DNA from: Pseudomonas typographi
Lineage (GTDB): Bacteria > Pseudomonadota > Gammaproteobacteria > Pseudomonadales > Pseudomonadaceae
Length of the DNA: 64,000 nucleotides
Assembly (NCBI RefSeq): GCF_014694385.1
Contig: NZ_JAAOCA010000013.1
Coordinates: 94,656 to 158,655 of the forward strand
Reading direction: 5' to 3'
Below, piece by piece: positions 36,270 to 45,919 of this stretch. The first letter of the stretch is position 1. Each line of letters starts with the position of its first letter. Position numbers and translations under genes: made by a program. Below the pieces are notes generated by a model. It worked only from the letters and a program-made list of their open reading frames with translations. It did no database searches and was not told where the DNA came from.

Positions 36270-37493
36270 TCAAGCCAAGTTCTGTGGTGGATTCGGGTGG
36301 GATCTGACCGGTATCACGGGGAGCACCAGACCAGTGTCCTGCAGGTTGTCCAGACCGATGTCTGCCAGGTCCGACACACCGGCATACGCCATGCAGCGGT
36401 CCAGCTCTTCGCGCAGGAACTGCAGACACCGCGCGCTGCCGGCGTATCCCGCTGCCGCTAGCCCGTACAGCGGCGCGCGGCCTAGCAACACCGCTTCGGC
36501 GCCCAGTGCCAGCGCCTTGAAGACATCGCTACCCCGCGCAAAGCCGCTGTCGACCCAGACCGGACAGCGGCCAGCAACGCTGGCGATCACGGCTGGCAGC
36601 AACTGGGTAGGGCTGCAGGCACTGTCCAGGTTGCGCGCGCCGTGGTTGGACAGGATGACTGCGTCGGCACCGGCGACCACGGCAGCGAGTGCGTCTTCCA
36701 CGCAGCCAATACCCTTGATGATCAGCGGCCCGGTCCAGCGCTTGCGGATGTGTGCCACGGCGCGCCAATCGGCAGACTCGTCACGCTTGACCGGAGCCCA
36801 GCGTTGCTTCTGGCGACCGGCGACACTGTGACGCATCGCCTGCGGATAGTTTTCAAAACGTGGCATGCTACCTGCCGCCAGGTAGCGGGCAATCACTGCG
36901 CACAGCCATCCTGGGTGGCAGGCAAAATCCAGCACGTTGCGTCGGTTCAGGCGCATCGGCACGCTGAAACCATTGTGCGAGTTGTATTCGCGGTTGGGTG
37001 ACACCACGGTATCAACCGTCAAGACCAGCGCGTCGTAGCCCGCTGCACGGGCGCGGTCGATCATCTGGTCACTGGTTGCGGTTTCCGGTGAGAGGTACAA
37101 CTGAAACCAGAGCGCGCCATTGCACGCCTCGCGCACCTGTTCCATGGGCGTGATCGACGACATGGCCAGAACATAGGGCACGCCGGCGTCGGCTGCGCTG
37201 CGCGCCAGTTCGGCTTCACCGCGATACCAGAGCATGCCGGCGGCACCCGTCGGCCCAACGATCAGCGGAAGTCCCTGTGCTCGACCGAGCAGGGTCGTGG
37301 CGGTGCTGCGCTGGCTCACGTCCACCAGCGCACGCGGTTTGATCTTGATGCTATCCAGCACGCTGCGGTTATGCTGCAGGCCGACTTCGTCCTCGCTGCC
37401 ACGGGCGACGAACTCGAACAGACCGCGGGGCAGGCGCCTTTTGGCCAAGGTGCGCAGATCATCGATATTCTGCGCCCACTGCAATTTACTCAT
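36270..37493 (-). CDS. FMN-dependent alpha-hydroxyacid dehydrogenase (LldD/glycolate oxidase family)
   Basis: 407 residues, TIM barrel. FMN and catalytic elements: LPLIVGPTGAAGMLWYRGEA, LWFQLYLSPET, VLTVDTVVSPNREYN, active-site histidine in VILSNHGARNLDSA and phosphate-binding VWVDSGFARGSDVFKALALG. The usual GGRQLD after the histidine is changed to GARNLD, which hints at a non-lactate substrate (mandelate-type or other). It oxidizes a 2-hydroxyacid to a keto acid. ATG 37493 overlaps the preceding binding-protein stop as ATGA. An operon member; its substrate may derive from the class II aldolase or monooxygenase step. Confidence 0.88.
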   Translation of the reverse strand: MSKLQWAQNIDDLRTLAKRRLPRGLFEFVARGSEDEVGLQHNRSVLDSIKIKPRALVDVSQRSTATTLLGRAQGLPLIVGPTGAAGMLWYRGEAELARSAADAGVPYVLAMSSITPMEQVREACNGALWFQLYLSPETATSDQMIDRARAAGYDALVLTVDTVVSPNREYNSHNGFSVPMRLNRRNVLDFACHPGWLCAVIARYLAAGSMPRFENYPQAMRHSVAGRQKQRWAPVKRDESADWRAVAHIRKRWTGPLIIKGIGCVEDALAAVVAGADAVILSNHGARNLDSACSPTQLLPAVIASVAGRCPVWVDSGFARGSDVFKALALGAEAVLLGRAPLYGLAAAGYAGSARCLQFLREELDRCMAYAGVSDLADIGLDNLQDTGLVLPVIPVRSHPNPPQNLA

Positions 37494-39070
37494 GGTTTGA
37501 GCCACACGTTTTTAAGCGACGAAAGCGCGCCATCCGGCGCTTGCGACACGCCACCCAGCCTGGAGGAATACACCGAGAAGTTCTCCAGTTCGATTAGCGG
37601 GAACACCGGCAGATCGGTCTGGGCGATGAGTTGCAACTCATGGAAGCTCTTGACCCGCTCTGGGCCGTCACCCTGAACCTGAAGCGCCTCGATCAGCTTG
37701 TCCATCTCCGGGTTCTGGTAGTTCGAGGCGTTGACCCACGGGATACCGGGCTTGATGGTTCTCGACGAGTACTGCCGCAGTACACCCATTTGCGGGTCGG
37801 AATAGCCTGAGAACTGACCGCCGTTGATATCGAAATCGTATTCGCCGTAGACCTTGCGCAGGAAGGTCGGCAAGTCCTGGTTACGCACGGTTGCTTCGAT
37901 GCCGACGCGCTTGAGGTTCTGGCGCACGTATTCGTCACTGTTGGCGAAGGTGTCGTTGAACGGCTGGTGGTCCAGATTGATGCGAAAGCGCACGCCGTCG
38001 GCCTTGCGCGGGTAACCGGCGGCGTCCAGCAACTGCTCGGCACGGGCCGGGTCGTACGGGTATTGCGGCAACCCTGTGGCATGGAAGCGCGTGACCGAGG
38101 ACACGATCGGGCTGTCGGCGGGCTTGCCGAAGCCGTACCAGACGGTGTCGATCAGCCCTTTGCGGTCGATGGCCTGTGCAATGGCCTGGCGTACCCGCAG
38201 ATCGGCCAGCTCTGGTCTGCGCAGGTTGAACTCTATGAAGTAGTACGAGGCTTGCCATTCATAGCCATGGGTGTCGATGACCAGATCCGGCAGGGCCTTG
38301 AGTCGTTGCACATCGGCCAGCGGCACCGGGTTGTAAGGCGCGTACAGGACCTCGCCGGTTTCCAGCGCAGCGGAGCGCGACGCGGCGTCCGGAATGATGC
38401 GGAACACCAGTTTGTCGACTTTCGGTTTGCCGGCGTCCCAGTAGTCCGGGTTCTTCTCCAGCGCGATAAATTGACCTCGCTGCCACTCCTTGAAGCGAAA
38501 TGGCCCGGTGCCCACAGGCTTGACGTTGTACGGATTGGTGGCGACGTCGGTGCCTGCGTACAAGTGCTTGGGCAGGATCTGCGCCTCGACTGCATTGACC
38601 GCGCTGAAGATCACGGGCGACGGATGATCGAGTTTCAGGACCACGGTGAAATCGTCCGGTGTCTGCACTTCGCGCACGGCGGCGAAGGTCACGCGGCCGC
38701 GGGCATGGAGTTTTTTCCAGACTTCTTCGAGGCTGTACTTCACGTCCGCAGAGGTGAACGGCACACCGTCGTGCCATTTCACGCCATTACGCAAGTGGAA
38801 GGTGATGGTCAGGCCGTCGTTCGAGGTTTCCCAAGACGTGGCCAGCGAAGGCTGCGGATTGAAGCGTTCGTCATAGCTGACCAGACCATCAAAGATGTTG
38901 CTGGACACCACCCCGTTGGCGTAGGTGTTGTTGATGGCGCTGGTCATCGCCGTCGGTTCCGGTTGCACGATGGCCGTCAGGGTGCCGCCAGTCTGTGCAT
39001 GGGCGAGGGGGATCACCAACGTGATCAGCGTCGCCGCCAGGTAAAGGGTTTTCACAAGATAGCTGGGCAC
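37490..39070 (-). CDS. Oligopeptide/opine-type ABC transporter substrate-binding protein (family 5), second copy
   Basis: About 526 residues, periplasmic. From GTG 39070: signal peptide VPSYLVKTLYLAATLITLVI with cleavage near AHA/QT. The mature part has the SBP_bac_5 landmarks LTITFHLRNGVKWHDGVPFT, KPVGTGPFRFKEWQRGQFIA and VRQAIAQAIDRKGLIDTVWY. GGAG lies 10 nt before the GTG. A longer frame to 39124 lacks a signal-like start. It is clearly related to the binding protein at 48565-50160 (both begin the mature domain with AIVQPEP), so one permease set is served by two receptors of perhaps different specificity. Confidence 0.9.
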   Translation of the reverse strand: MPSYLVKTLYLAATLITLVIPLAHAQTGGTLTAIVQPEPTAMTSAINNTYANGVVSSNIFDGLVSYDERFNPQPSLATSWETSNDGLTITFHLRNGVKWHDGVPFTSADVKYSLEEVWKKLHARGRVTFAAVREVQTPDDFTVVLKLDHPSPVIFSAVNAVEAQILPKHLYAGTDVATNPYNVKPVGTGPFRFKEWQRGQFIALEKNPDYWDAGKPKVDKLVFRIIPDAASRSAALETGEVLYAPYNPVPLADVQRLKALPDLVIDTHGYEWQASYYFIEFNLRRPELADLRVRQAIAQAIDRKGLIDTVWYGFGKPADSPIVSSVTRFHATGLPQYPYDPARAEQLLDAAGYPRKADGVRFRINLDHQPFNDTFANSDEYVRQNLKRVGIEATVRNQDLPTFLRKVYGEYDFDINGGQFSGYSDPQMGVLRQYSSRTIKPGIPWVNASNYQNPEMDKLIEALQVQGDGPERVKSFHELQLIAQTDLPVFPLIELENFSVYSSRLGGVSQAPDGALSSLKNVWLKP

Positions 39071-39182
39071 GGTGTTGCTACTCCATATGGACTCACAGGG
39101 GGCAAGGGCGCGAGAGGCGCCCACCGCTGATCCTGCGCAGGAGCGCTCAGAGCAGTCGTGGGATAACGGGTGAATCGGTGTC

Positions 39183-40751
39183 TCAGGCCCTGATACGGAA
39201 GCGCGCGTTGGCGTGGTCGCCTACTTGGCGCGGCAAGTCTTCTTCCCAGGCGATGTAGGCGGCGCTGGCCTCGGCGTTGCCGTCATGGCGGTCATGCAGC
39301 CAAAACAGATAATCGATGCGCAGATCGTCTGGGACCTCGACGCGACTGTCCGACGCGATGGCTGCCGAGCGCCATTGGCCTGCGTCGCCGGTGACCACGT
39401 AAGCCTCCAACTTCTGGTCCAGCAGGTCCTTGACCACGCCTCGCGCCAGAGCGATGTTTTCCGCGAACACCAGCCACTTCCTGCCTGCGCCGAATTGTTT
39501 ACGCAGGCCATCGAGGCGTGCACGATTGACCCACTGCGCATTGTGCGGCCGCACCTGCTGATAGCCGGCGCTGCGGTCGGCAGACAGCACGACAGCACCC
39601 TGTTGCAACCACAGCGCCGCGGTGGTGGCGTCGATGTATTCAAGCCCCGACCAATCGGCCTGCACCGGCGGCCGGGCCAAAGCCTCCCGGTCGATGCCGA
39701 TCAGCACGCTCGCCTCCCAGCCCAATTGTTGCAGCCAATGGGCCGTGGTGGTTGCACGCACGCCATCTTGATCATTGAGCACGATGCGCGCGTTGCGCGT
39801 GCCGACCCACAGGTCGAGCGTCTGGACCAATTGGCCGCCAGCAACATTGCGCGCATCGGCGCGATGGCCCGAGGCAAATTCCGAGACGTCGCGCACATCG
39901 AACACGTAAGTGGTGCGGCTGTCGTCGGCCTGCCACTGGCTCAGGGTCCGCTCGTCGATCGAAGTAATCCCGTGGCGTTCAGCCAAATCCTGAGCGCGCT
40001 CTACAGCTGCTTCGCGGGCCGGGTTGCTGATGGCTTGGTAACGAGTGGAATCATCATTGACGGTTTTCAGCCCGCTGAGGCGCCAGCCTTGGGTGCCTCC
40101 CGCCAGCGCCACGACCTTGTTGGGCACGCCGCCATTGATCAGCGTCTGCGCGCCGACGATGCCACGGGTGCGCCCGGCACAGGAGACCACCACCAGGGTG
40201 TCGGGCGAAGGCACGAGGTCGTTGAAACGGTACAGCAGTTCGGCACTGGGTACGCCAATGGCCGTCGGTACATGAAAGCGCTGGTATTCCTCAAGGGTGC
40301 GGCTGTCCAGCAGCACGTAGTCAGCCTTGTCGTGGATCAACCGATTCAAGTCTTCGGGCGAAATTGCTGGGGTGTGCAGGCTGTGCTCGACGCATTCGGC
40401 GAATGCCTTGCTCGGCACATTGATGCCCTGGAATACCGCGAGACCTGCGGCCTGCCAGGCCAGGATGCCGTTTTCGAGTACATGCACATCGGTATAGCCC
40501 AGCGCATTGAGCACGTGCGCGGCACGTTGGCCCTGTTGATTGTGCTCGGCGAGCAACACAGTACGGGTGGTCAGCCGTGGCACTCGAGGCGGGAATTCAG
40601 TTTCCAGCACGCTGTACGGTACGTTGATTGCCAGCAACGGGTGCGCTTCGCCAAAGATGCCTTCTTCGCGAATGTCGACGAAGGCCAGTTCTGCTCCGTC
40701 TTCCAGCCATTGCTGCAGGGTGCTGATGGAAATCGGTGGGTGTGTGCTCAT
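39183..40751 (-). CDS. Four-domain rhodanese-like sulfurtransferase
   Basis: 522 residues made of four tandem rhodanese modules of about 120 residues. Only the second has a catalytic cysteine: C191 in VVSCAGRTRGIVGA, with an active loop like that of thiosulfate sulfurtransferases. The matching loops of modules 1 (LLAEHNQQG), 3 (LNDQDGVRA) and 4 (FAENIALAR) have none. A conserved tail DLRIDYLFWLHDRHDG follows. GAGGA lies 8 nt before the ATG. It could move sulfane sulfur released by the neighbouring oxygenases or detoxify a sulfur product. A paralogue of the same build is at 53803-55527. It is in the middle of the operon, 25 bp downstream of the monooxygenase. Confidence 0.9.
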   Translation of the reverse strand: MSTHPPISISTLQQWLEDGAELAFVDIREEGIFGEAHPLLAINVPYSVLETEFPPRVPRLTTRTVLLAEHNQQGQRAAHVLNALGYTDVHVLENGILAWQAAGLAVFQGINVPSKAFAECVEHSLHTPAISPEDLNRLIHDKADYVLLDSRTLEEYQRFHVPTAIGVPSAELLYRFNDLVPSPDTLVVVSCAGRTRGIVGAQTLINGGVPNKVVALAGGTQGWRLSGLKTVNDDSTRYQAISNPAREAAVERAQDLAERHGITSIDERTLSQWQADDSRTTYVFDVRDVSEFASGHRADARNVAGGQLVQTLDLWVGTRNARIVLNDQDGVRATTTAHWLQQLGWEASVLIGIDREALARPPVQADWSGLEYIDATTAALWLQQGAVVLSADRSAGYQQVRPHNAQWVNRARLDGLRKQFGAGRKWLVFAENIALARGVVKDLLDQKLEAYVVTGDAGQWRSAAIASDSRVEVPDDLRIDYLFWLHDRHDGNAEASAAYIAWEEDLPRQVGDHANARFRIRA

Positions 40752-40776
40752 GGTAAATCCTCTGAGAAAGGGGGTG

Positions 40777-41934
40777 TCAGATCCGCAGTCCAGCCTGTTC
40801 AAGCAGTGGCAATATCCGCTCGCCGAAATAGGCGAGTTCGCTCTGGTAATCGACGAAACAGAGTTGCAGGCCATCGCATCCAGCGGCCTTGAGCTGGATG
40901 ATCTGTTCGACGATCTGCTCCGGCGTGCCAATGAGCTGAATATTGCCGCCGACAATGCGCTCGTCGCGCTGATGACCGCGCCAGGAGCGGCTGTCGCCGG
41001 TGGCGTGGGTGTGAAAGAAACCATCGACGGCGCCGTCGTCGGCTTGGTCCAGGATCGCCTGATAGACCGTGCGCGCCTCGGCCTCGCTGTCGCGGGCGAT
41101 GATCATCGGGTTGACAAGCGTGCGTACGTCGCGGCCCACCGCAAGGGCTGCCTGCTTGACCTGTTGGTTGATGGCAGGCAGGGCCTCGACAGCCGCATCG
41201 AAACTGGCACCGGCCGGGCTGGTGACGAAAATCAGATCGGCCTGGCGCACAGCATGGGCGATGCCGGCGGCGGAACTGGTGGCGCTGACCAGCACAGGCC
41301 GCCCATGGACCGGCTTGGGTGTGACGAAGGCCTTGTTCAGCTCCCATTGATCGCTGTGGTAGTCCAGGTCTTCATCCAGTGTCCAGAGCTGGCGCAGGAT
41401 ATCGACGTATTCATCGGCCAGTTCGTAGCGTCGGTCGTGTTCGATCTGCTGCTGACCGAACATCGCCCATTCATCCTTGCGAAAGCCGGTGACAACGTTC
41501 AGTCCCCAGCGACCACCGGACATGTGGTCGAGGGTGGCGCCGAACTTGGCCAGGTGCAGCGGGTGCCACGGGCCATAGAACACATGCACGGTGGAAATCA
41601 GCAGGATGCGCTCAGTGATCGCCGCCAGACCTGCGGCGGTTATCATCGCGTCGAGGGCCGTTTCGCGGTAGCGCATGTCACCGCCGAAACCGCCCTTGGA
41701 CAACCAGTGCGCCGGTCCGAACACCAGATCGAAGCCCAGTGCTTCGGCCTGCTGCGTGAGCTTGGCGTTGTAGTCGAATGTCCAGTCGGTAACACGGGGG
41801 TAGGCTGACATGGTCCAGCCGCCGTTGTGGATCGGCAGAAACAGCCCCAGCAGCAAGGGCTGGCGCAGGGCCTGGCCCAGCGGACTTTGGTCAGGCAGAG
41901 GTGCAAGTACGGGGAGCGACATGGCTGGACTCAT
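40777..41934 (-). CDS. LLM class flavin-dependent monooxygenase, SfnG-like
   Basis: 385 residues, luciferase-like. The stretches LGLFLPIHNGGWTMSAYPRV, FDLVFGPAHWLSKGGFGGDM, STVHVFYGPWHPLHLAKFGA and LDHMSGGRWGLNVVTGFRKD match dimethylsulfone/alkanesulfonate monooxygenases (SfnG, SsuD). It would cleave a C-S bond with FMNH2 and oxygen, releasing sulfite or sulfinate. ATG 41934 overlaps the preceding SfnB-like stop as ATGA; an ATG at 41922 is a second choice. The two are adjacent in the same order as sulfone-using loci, which supports a role in sulfur supply. Confidence 0.9.
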   Translation of the reverse strand: MSPAMSLPVLAPLPDQSPLGQALRQPLLLGLFLPIHNGGWTMSAYPRVTDWTFDYNAKLTQQAEALGFDLVFGPAHWLSKGGFGGDMRYRETALDAMITAAGLAAITERILLISTVHVFYGPWHPLHLAKFGATLDHMSGGRWGLNVVTGFRKDEWAMFGQQQIEHDRRYELADEYVDILRQLWTLDEDLDYHSDQWELNKAFVTPKPVHGRPVLVSATSSAAGIAHAVRQADLIFVTSPAGASFDAAVEALPAINQQVKQAALAVGRDVRTLVNPMIIARDSEAEARTVYQAILDQADDGAVDGFFHTHATGDSRSWRGHQRDERIVGGNIQLIGTPEQIVEQIIQLKAAGCDGLQLCFVDYQSELAYFGERILPLLEQAGLRI

Positions 41935-43139
41935 ATCTTGGTGCTGATGGGGGGCAGTTGATCGTTGAGCAGAAAGTCGCCGATCAACTGAGTTTTCCAT
42001 GCCGCAGGGTCGTGGGTGGTGTGGGTGCGCGCGTTGCGCCAGTGGCGATCGAGATTGCGCGTCTGCAAGGTGGCCGAGGCGCCACCGACGCGGAACAGCG
42101 CCTCACTGTTGTGCAACGAGGCGTCGTTGGCGGCGACCTTGGCTTCGGCCACGGCGATGGAGGCCAGCCCCAGAGCCTGGTCGGCGTCCTGTCCAGACTT
42201 GAAAAACGTCACGGCACGGTCGAGGGCACCCGCAGCCCGGTCCAGCAACGCTTCTGCGGCGTGGGCGCGGATCGACATCTCGCCGACCGCTTGCTGGACG
42301 AACACGTCGTCGGTGGCCCGTGCCACTTTGGCTTCCGGCACCGCACGGGCATGACGGCGCCCAAAATCGACCGCGTCTGCCAACGCCGCCAGTGCAATGC
42401 CGACATCAATGGCCGCATGCAGCACTTGAGCGAAGGCACCTTCGTAGGTGCGGCGTGTATTCCACTGCGGCAGGTGAAGGATTTCATCCTCGCTGACGCT
42501 GACATGATCGAACACGACCGTGCTGCTGGCGGTGGTGCGCTGACCCATGCCGTTCCAGTCATCGATCACCTGTACGCCATTGCGTTCGGTGGGCACCAGC
42601 GCCAGCGCGCGTCCTTGATCGGTGTTGGCGATGACGTAGAAGTACTGCGCGAACAGGCTGCCCGTAGCGTAGTGCTTGGTGCCATGCAGACGCCAGTCCT
42701 GGCCGTCCTGGGACAAACGTGTAGCGATTTGGCCGACCACCGCGCCGCTGCGTTCAGCCGAGGCATTGGTAATTACACCGCCGTCGGCGATGAAACCCAG
42801 GTAGCGCTGCCGTTGCTCGGCAGAGGCGTGAATCCGCAGCTTTTCCACCCCACAGAAATGCGGCTGCACAGCCTGGGCAATGTTGGGGTCACCCTGGGCG
42901 ATCAATACCAGCAGTTGTGTGAGCTGGCTGACGCTCAGGTCTGCGCCGCCGAAAGAGGCCGGGACGCGTGCGGCCAATATCCCGCTGTCGGCGAGGGCGC
43001 GAATTTCATCGTGGGCCAGCAGCCGTTCAAGGTCACGCTGGCTGGCACCTTCGGCGAAGCTTGCGCCGAGGGTTTGGCTGGCGTTGAGCAGGTGCGCGAA
43101 GGTGACGGTTTTTTCGACGCTAGAAAGTAGGGCGGTCAC
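41931..43139 (-). CDS. SfnB-like acyl-CoA dehydrogenase family flavoprotein
   Basis: 402 residues from GTG 43139. Acyl-CoA dehydrogenase fold: GVITNASAERSGAVVGQIAT, WRLHGTKHYATGSLFAQYFY, VIDDWNGMGQRTTASSTVVF and C-terminal LDRHWRNARTHTTHDPAAWK. The glutamate base of true acyl-CoA dehydrogenases is not apparent; family members (SfnB, DszC, IsoB) are flavin-dependent oxygenases. In sulfur operons they oxidize a sulfide or S-oxide. A longer upstream frame overlaps the aldolase gene and is not preferred. It is intact, unlike the paralogue at 34998-36225. Confidence 0.88.
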   Translation of the reverse strand: MTALLSSVEKTVTFAHLLNASQTLGASFAEGASQRDLERLLAHDEIRALADSGILAARVPASFGGADLSVSQLTQLLVLIAQGDPNIAQAVQPHFCGVEKLRIHASAEQRQRYLGFIADGGVITNASAERSGAVVGQIATRLSQDGQDWRLHGTKHYATGSLFAQYFYVIANTDQGRALALVPTERNGVQVIDDWNGMGQRTTASSTVVFDHVSVSEDEILHLPQWNTRRTYEGAFAQVLHAAIDVGIALAALADAVDFGRRHARAVPEAKVARATDDVFVQQAVGEMSIRAHAAEALLDRAAGALDRAVTFFKSGQDADQALGLASIAVAEAKVAANDASLHNSEALFRVGGASATLQTRNLDRHWRNARTHTTHDPAAWKTQLIGDFLLNDQLPPISTKI

Positions 43140-43143
43140 GTTA

Positions 43144-43935
43144 TCAGTCCCGGTAGTCAGGTTCACGGCGGTCGAGCAGACGGCGCAGTGCTTCGAAGTG
43201 CAGTTGATAGCCCGGCTTGTATTGCACGCCGGGTGCGTCATGCAGTGGGGTGTTGTGAATCTGGTCCTGGACCTTGTCCACTTGCGCCTGACTCAGCTCC
43301 CGCACCGGCTGGCCAGTCCAGAGCGCGAACAACTGCACGCGGGCGGTCCGCTCCAGGGTGTACAACCGGTCATACGCTTCGGCCACGCTGCGACCTGTGA
43401 CCAGCACGCCATGGTTGCCCATGAACAAGATGGTTTTCTCGCCCAGCACATCGGCGAGACGTTTGCCTTCGTCGGGCTGGCGTGCGAGGCCGTCGTAGCC
43501 CTCGTCATAGGCAATCTGGTCGATCAGTTGGGCTTCGGTATGGCCTATTGCACGCAAGTGCTGGTCTTTGAGACGCGTCAACGCGCCGGTGTAGGGCATG
43601 TGGGTGTGCAACACCGCCGCATGCTTGGGGTGCGAGGCATGAATCGGCGCATGAATGCAGTACGCCGAACGTTGAATGATGCCCTCGCCTTCAATAAGGC
43701 GGCCGTCGAAGCCCACCACCATCAGGTCGCTGGCGCCGACTTCCGACCAGTGCAGACCAAAGGCCGGCAGCAGGAAGCGATCATCGGTGCCCGGAACAGC
43801 CAGGCTGAAATGGTTGTAGATACCTTCGCTGAAGTCATGCCACACGGCCAGGCGGTGGGCGGCAGCCAGGTCCTCACGCGCTTGCTTCTCGGCGCTGATG
43901 GAGGTCGGGTTGGGTACTTGCAATGCGGTGGTCAT
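43144..43935 (-). CDS. Class II aldolase/adducin family protein
   Basis: 263 residues, zinc-dependent. Metal ligands are likely the histidines in AAVLHTHMPYTGALTR and in LFMGNHGVLVTGRSVAEAYD. NHFSLAVPGTDDRFLLPAFG is the N-terminal family block. Such proteins cleave phosphorylated sugars or act as decarboxylases/dehydratases on small acids, and a relative works in the methionine salvage pathway. Its start overlaps the stop of the upstream ABC ATPase (ATGA at 43932-43935). The reaction here is unknown; presumably it trims the carbon part of the imported compound. Confidence 0.85.
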   Translation of the reverse strand: MTTALQVPNPTSISAEKQAREDLAAAHRLAVWHDFSEGIYNHFSLAVPGTDDRFLLPAFGLHWSEVGASDLMVVGFDGRLIEGEGIIQRSAYCIHAPIHASHPKHAAVLHTHMPYTGALTRLKDQHLRAIGHTEAQLIDQIAYDEGYDGLARQPDEGKRLADVLGEKTILFMGNHGVLVTGRSVAEAYDRLYTLERTARVQLFALWTGQPVRELSQAQVDKVQDQIHNTPLHDAPGVQYKPGYQLHFEALRRLLDRREPDYRD

Positions 43936-44903
43936 GCGGGCGCTCCGGTCGTGGCATCATAGAGATGGCAGGCAACGTGGTGCCCAGTTTGTAAGGCTTG
44001 CAGCCGTGGCTGCTCTTCCTTGCAGCGGTCATGCACCTGTGGGCAGCGCGTGTGAAAGCGGCATCCACTGGGCGGGGTATAAGGACTGGGCACGTCGCCG
44101 CCGATGACCTGTTTGTCAGCGGCCCGGCTCAGTGTCGGGTCCATCACCGGTACGGCGGCGATCAGTGCCTGGCTGTAAGGGTGTGCCGGACGTTGCCAGA
44201 ACGGGCTGCGGTCGCCGATCTCGACGATCTGTCCCAGGTACATCACCGCGATGCGGTCCGCCAGGTACTGCACGACGGAAAGGTCATGACTGATGAACAG
44301 GTAAGCGATCCCCAATTGCTCCTGCAGATCGCACAGCAGATTGAGAATTTGTGCCTGCAGCGAAACGTCCAGTGCCGACACCGGCTCATCGCAGATGATC
44401 ATTGCCGGGCGCGGCGCCAAGGCTCGGGCGATGACCACGCGCTGACGCTGGCCACCGGACAATTGATGGGGCAGGCGGGACGCCAAGTCCTCGTGCAAAC
44501 CCACCTGGCGCATCAGTTCGGCAACCCGTTGCTGGCGTTGTGGTTTGCTCAGTTCGCCGCGCGCCCTGAGTGGTTCGTCGATCGAGTCGAAGATGCTTAG
44601 GCGCGGGTCCAGTGCGCTGGACGGGTCCTGGAACACCATCTGCACGTCATGGCGGCTGGCTTTCAGCCGTTTGCCGGACAGCGTTGCCAGGTCGGTGCCG
44701 TTGACCCGGATCTCGCCCTCGGACGGGTTGACAAGGCGTACCAAGGCTTTGCCCAGCGAGGATTTGCCGCAGCCGGATTCGCCGACCAGGCCAAGGGTCT
44801 GTCCTACCGCCAAGTCCAGGTCGACGGCGCTGACTGCATTGAGTTCACCCCGCGCCGTGGCGTAACGCACGGACAGGTTGCGCACTTCCAGTAATGCGCT
44901 CAT
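43932..44903 (-). CDS. Oligopeptide-type ABC transporter ATP-binding protein (DppF/OppF-like)
   Basis: 323 residues. Walker A GESGCGKS at about 41-48, signature LSGGQRQRVVIARAL, Walker B MIICDEPVSALDVSLQAQIL and the C-terminal four-cysteine-like region GCRFHTRCPQVHDRCKEEQP typical of Dpp/Opp ATPases. The start is set by the ATGA overlap with the preceding gene at 44900-44903. Forms the ATPase pair with 44900-45919. Confidence 0.93.
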   Translation of the reverse strand: MSALLEVRNLSVRYATARGELNAVSAVDLDLAVGQTLGLVGESGCGKSSLGKALVRLVNPSEGEIRVNGTDLATLSGKRLKASRHDVQMVFQDPSSALDPRLSIFDSIDEPLRARGELSKPQRQQRVAELMRQVGLHEDLASRLPHQLSGGQRQRVVIARALAPRPAMIICDEPVSALDVSLQAQILNLLCDLQEQLGIAYLFISHDLSVVQYLADRIAVMYLGQIVEIGDRSPFWQRPAHPYSQALIAAVPVMDPTLSRAADKQVIGGDVPSPYTPPSGCRFHTRCPQVHDRCKEEQPRLQALQTGHHVACHLYDATTGAPA

Positions 44904-45919
44904 GCGTGAGCCCTCTGCGGCTGGAGTAGCGGATGGTCGATCGCTTGCCAAGGATGGTGGCAGGCCACCGACGTCAGTGTGTCGATGCGCACAGCGTCGG
45001 GTTGTTGATGGCAGGCATCGCTGGCCCGCTCGCAACGCGCGGCGAACGCGCAGCCTTCGGGCAGTTGCGAGAGCATCGGGACCATCCCCGGAATTTCCCG
45101 CAGCCGCACTCGCCGCGCCGTCGGGTTGATCTGCAGCGCGGGGCGGGCAGCGATCAGTCCTTGTGTGTAGGGGTGTCGTGGGGCCGCGAACAGACCGTGA
45201 ACCGGTTGTTCTTCGACTTTGCGTCCGGCGTACATGACCATGACCCGGTCGGCGGTTTCCGCGACCACGCCCAAGTCGTGGGTGATCAGGATCAGGCCCA
45301 TGCCCATTTCCTTTTGCAGGGTGGCGAGCAAGCCGAGGATCTGTGCCTGAATCGTCACGTCCAGCGCGGTGGTCGGCTCGTCGGCAATCAGCAGGGAGGG
45401 GCGGCCGGCCAGCGCCAGGGCAATGACCACACGCTGGCGCATGCCGCCGGAAAACCGATGTGGATAGTCGTCCAGGCGTTTCTGAGGCTCGGGGATGCGC
45501 ACCTTTTCCAGTAGCTCTTGCGCCCTTGCCCGGGCCTGGACGCGGCTGAGTTTGTCATGGGCCTGAATCGCTTCGATCAGTTGGTCGCCGACGCTCATGA
45601 CTGGGTTGAGCGCGGACATCGGATCCTGGAAAATCATGCCGATGTGACGACCGCGAATGCCACGCATCTGGCGCTCATCGAGGGTGGAAATCTCCTCGCC
45701 ACGGTATTTCACCGAGCCGCTGATGCGCGCCTGGCTGCCGTGCAGCAGACGCGTCAATGCCAGGGCGGTGACCGATTTGCCACAACCGGACTCGCCGACA
45801 ATCGCGAGCGTCTCGCCCGCGTTGACCTGCAACGACAGGTCGTTGACCGCGATCAGCGGTGCTTTGGGACTGCCGAACTCCACACGCAGGTGGCGGACAT
45901 CGAGCAAGGGAGTACTCAT
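44900..45919 (-). CDS. Oligopeptide-type ABC transporter ATP-binding protein (DppD/OppD-like)
   Basis: 339 residues. Walker A GESGCGKS at about 42-49, [20 protein letters not shown] as signature, Walker [21 protein letters not shown] and the C-terminal cysteine region [20 protein letters not shown]. Overlaps the permease upstream and the second ATPase downstream by 4 bp each. Confidence 0.93.
   Translation of the reverse strand: MSTPLLDVRHLRVEFGSPKAPLIAVNDLSLQVNAGETLAIVGESGCGKSVTALALTRLLHGSQARISGSVKYRGEEISTLDERQMRGIRGRHIGMIFQDPMSALNPVMSVGDQLIEAIQAHDKLSRVQARARAQELLEKVRIPEPQKRLDDYPHRFSGGMRQRVVIALALAGRPSLLIADEPTTALDVTIQAQILGLLATLQKEMGMGLILITHDLGVVAETADRVMVMYAGRKVEEQPVHGLFAAPRHPYTQGLIAARPALQINPTARRVRLREIPGMVPMLSQLPEGCAFAARCERASDACHQQPDAVRIDTLTSVACHHPWQAIDHPLLQPQRAHA

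Noticed and set aside
37967..39130. Open plus-strand frame of 387 codons
   Set aside because: Antisense to the family-5 binding protein with signal peptide and full family motifs.
39213..40892. Open plus-strand frame of 559 codons
   Set aside because: It is the exact antisense of the four-domain rhodanese gene, which has clear family motifs and a ribosome-binding site; high-GC DNA often leaves the opposite strand open.
41901..43130. Open plus-strand frame of 409 codons
   Set aside because: Antisense to the SfnB-like gene at 41931-43139; no protein family features.
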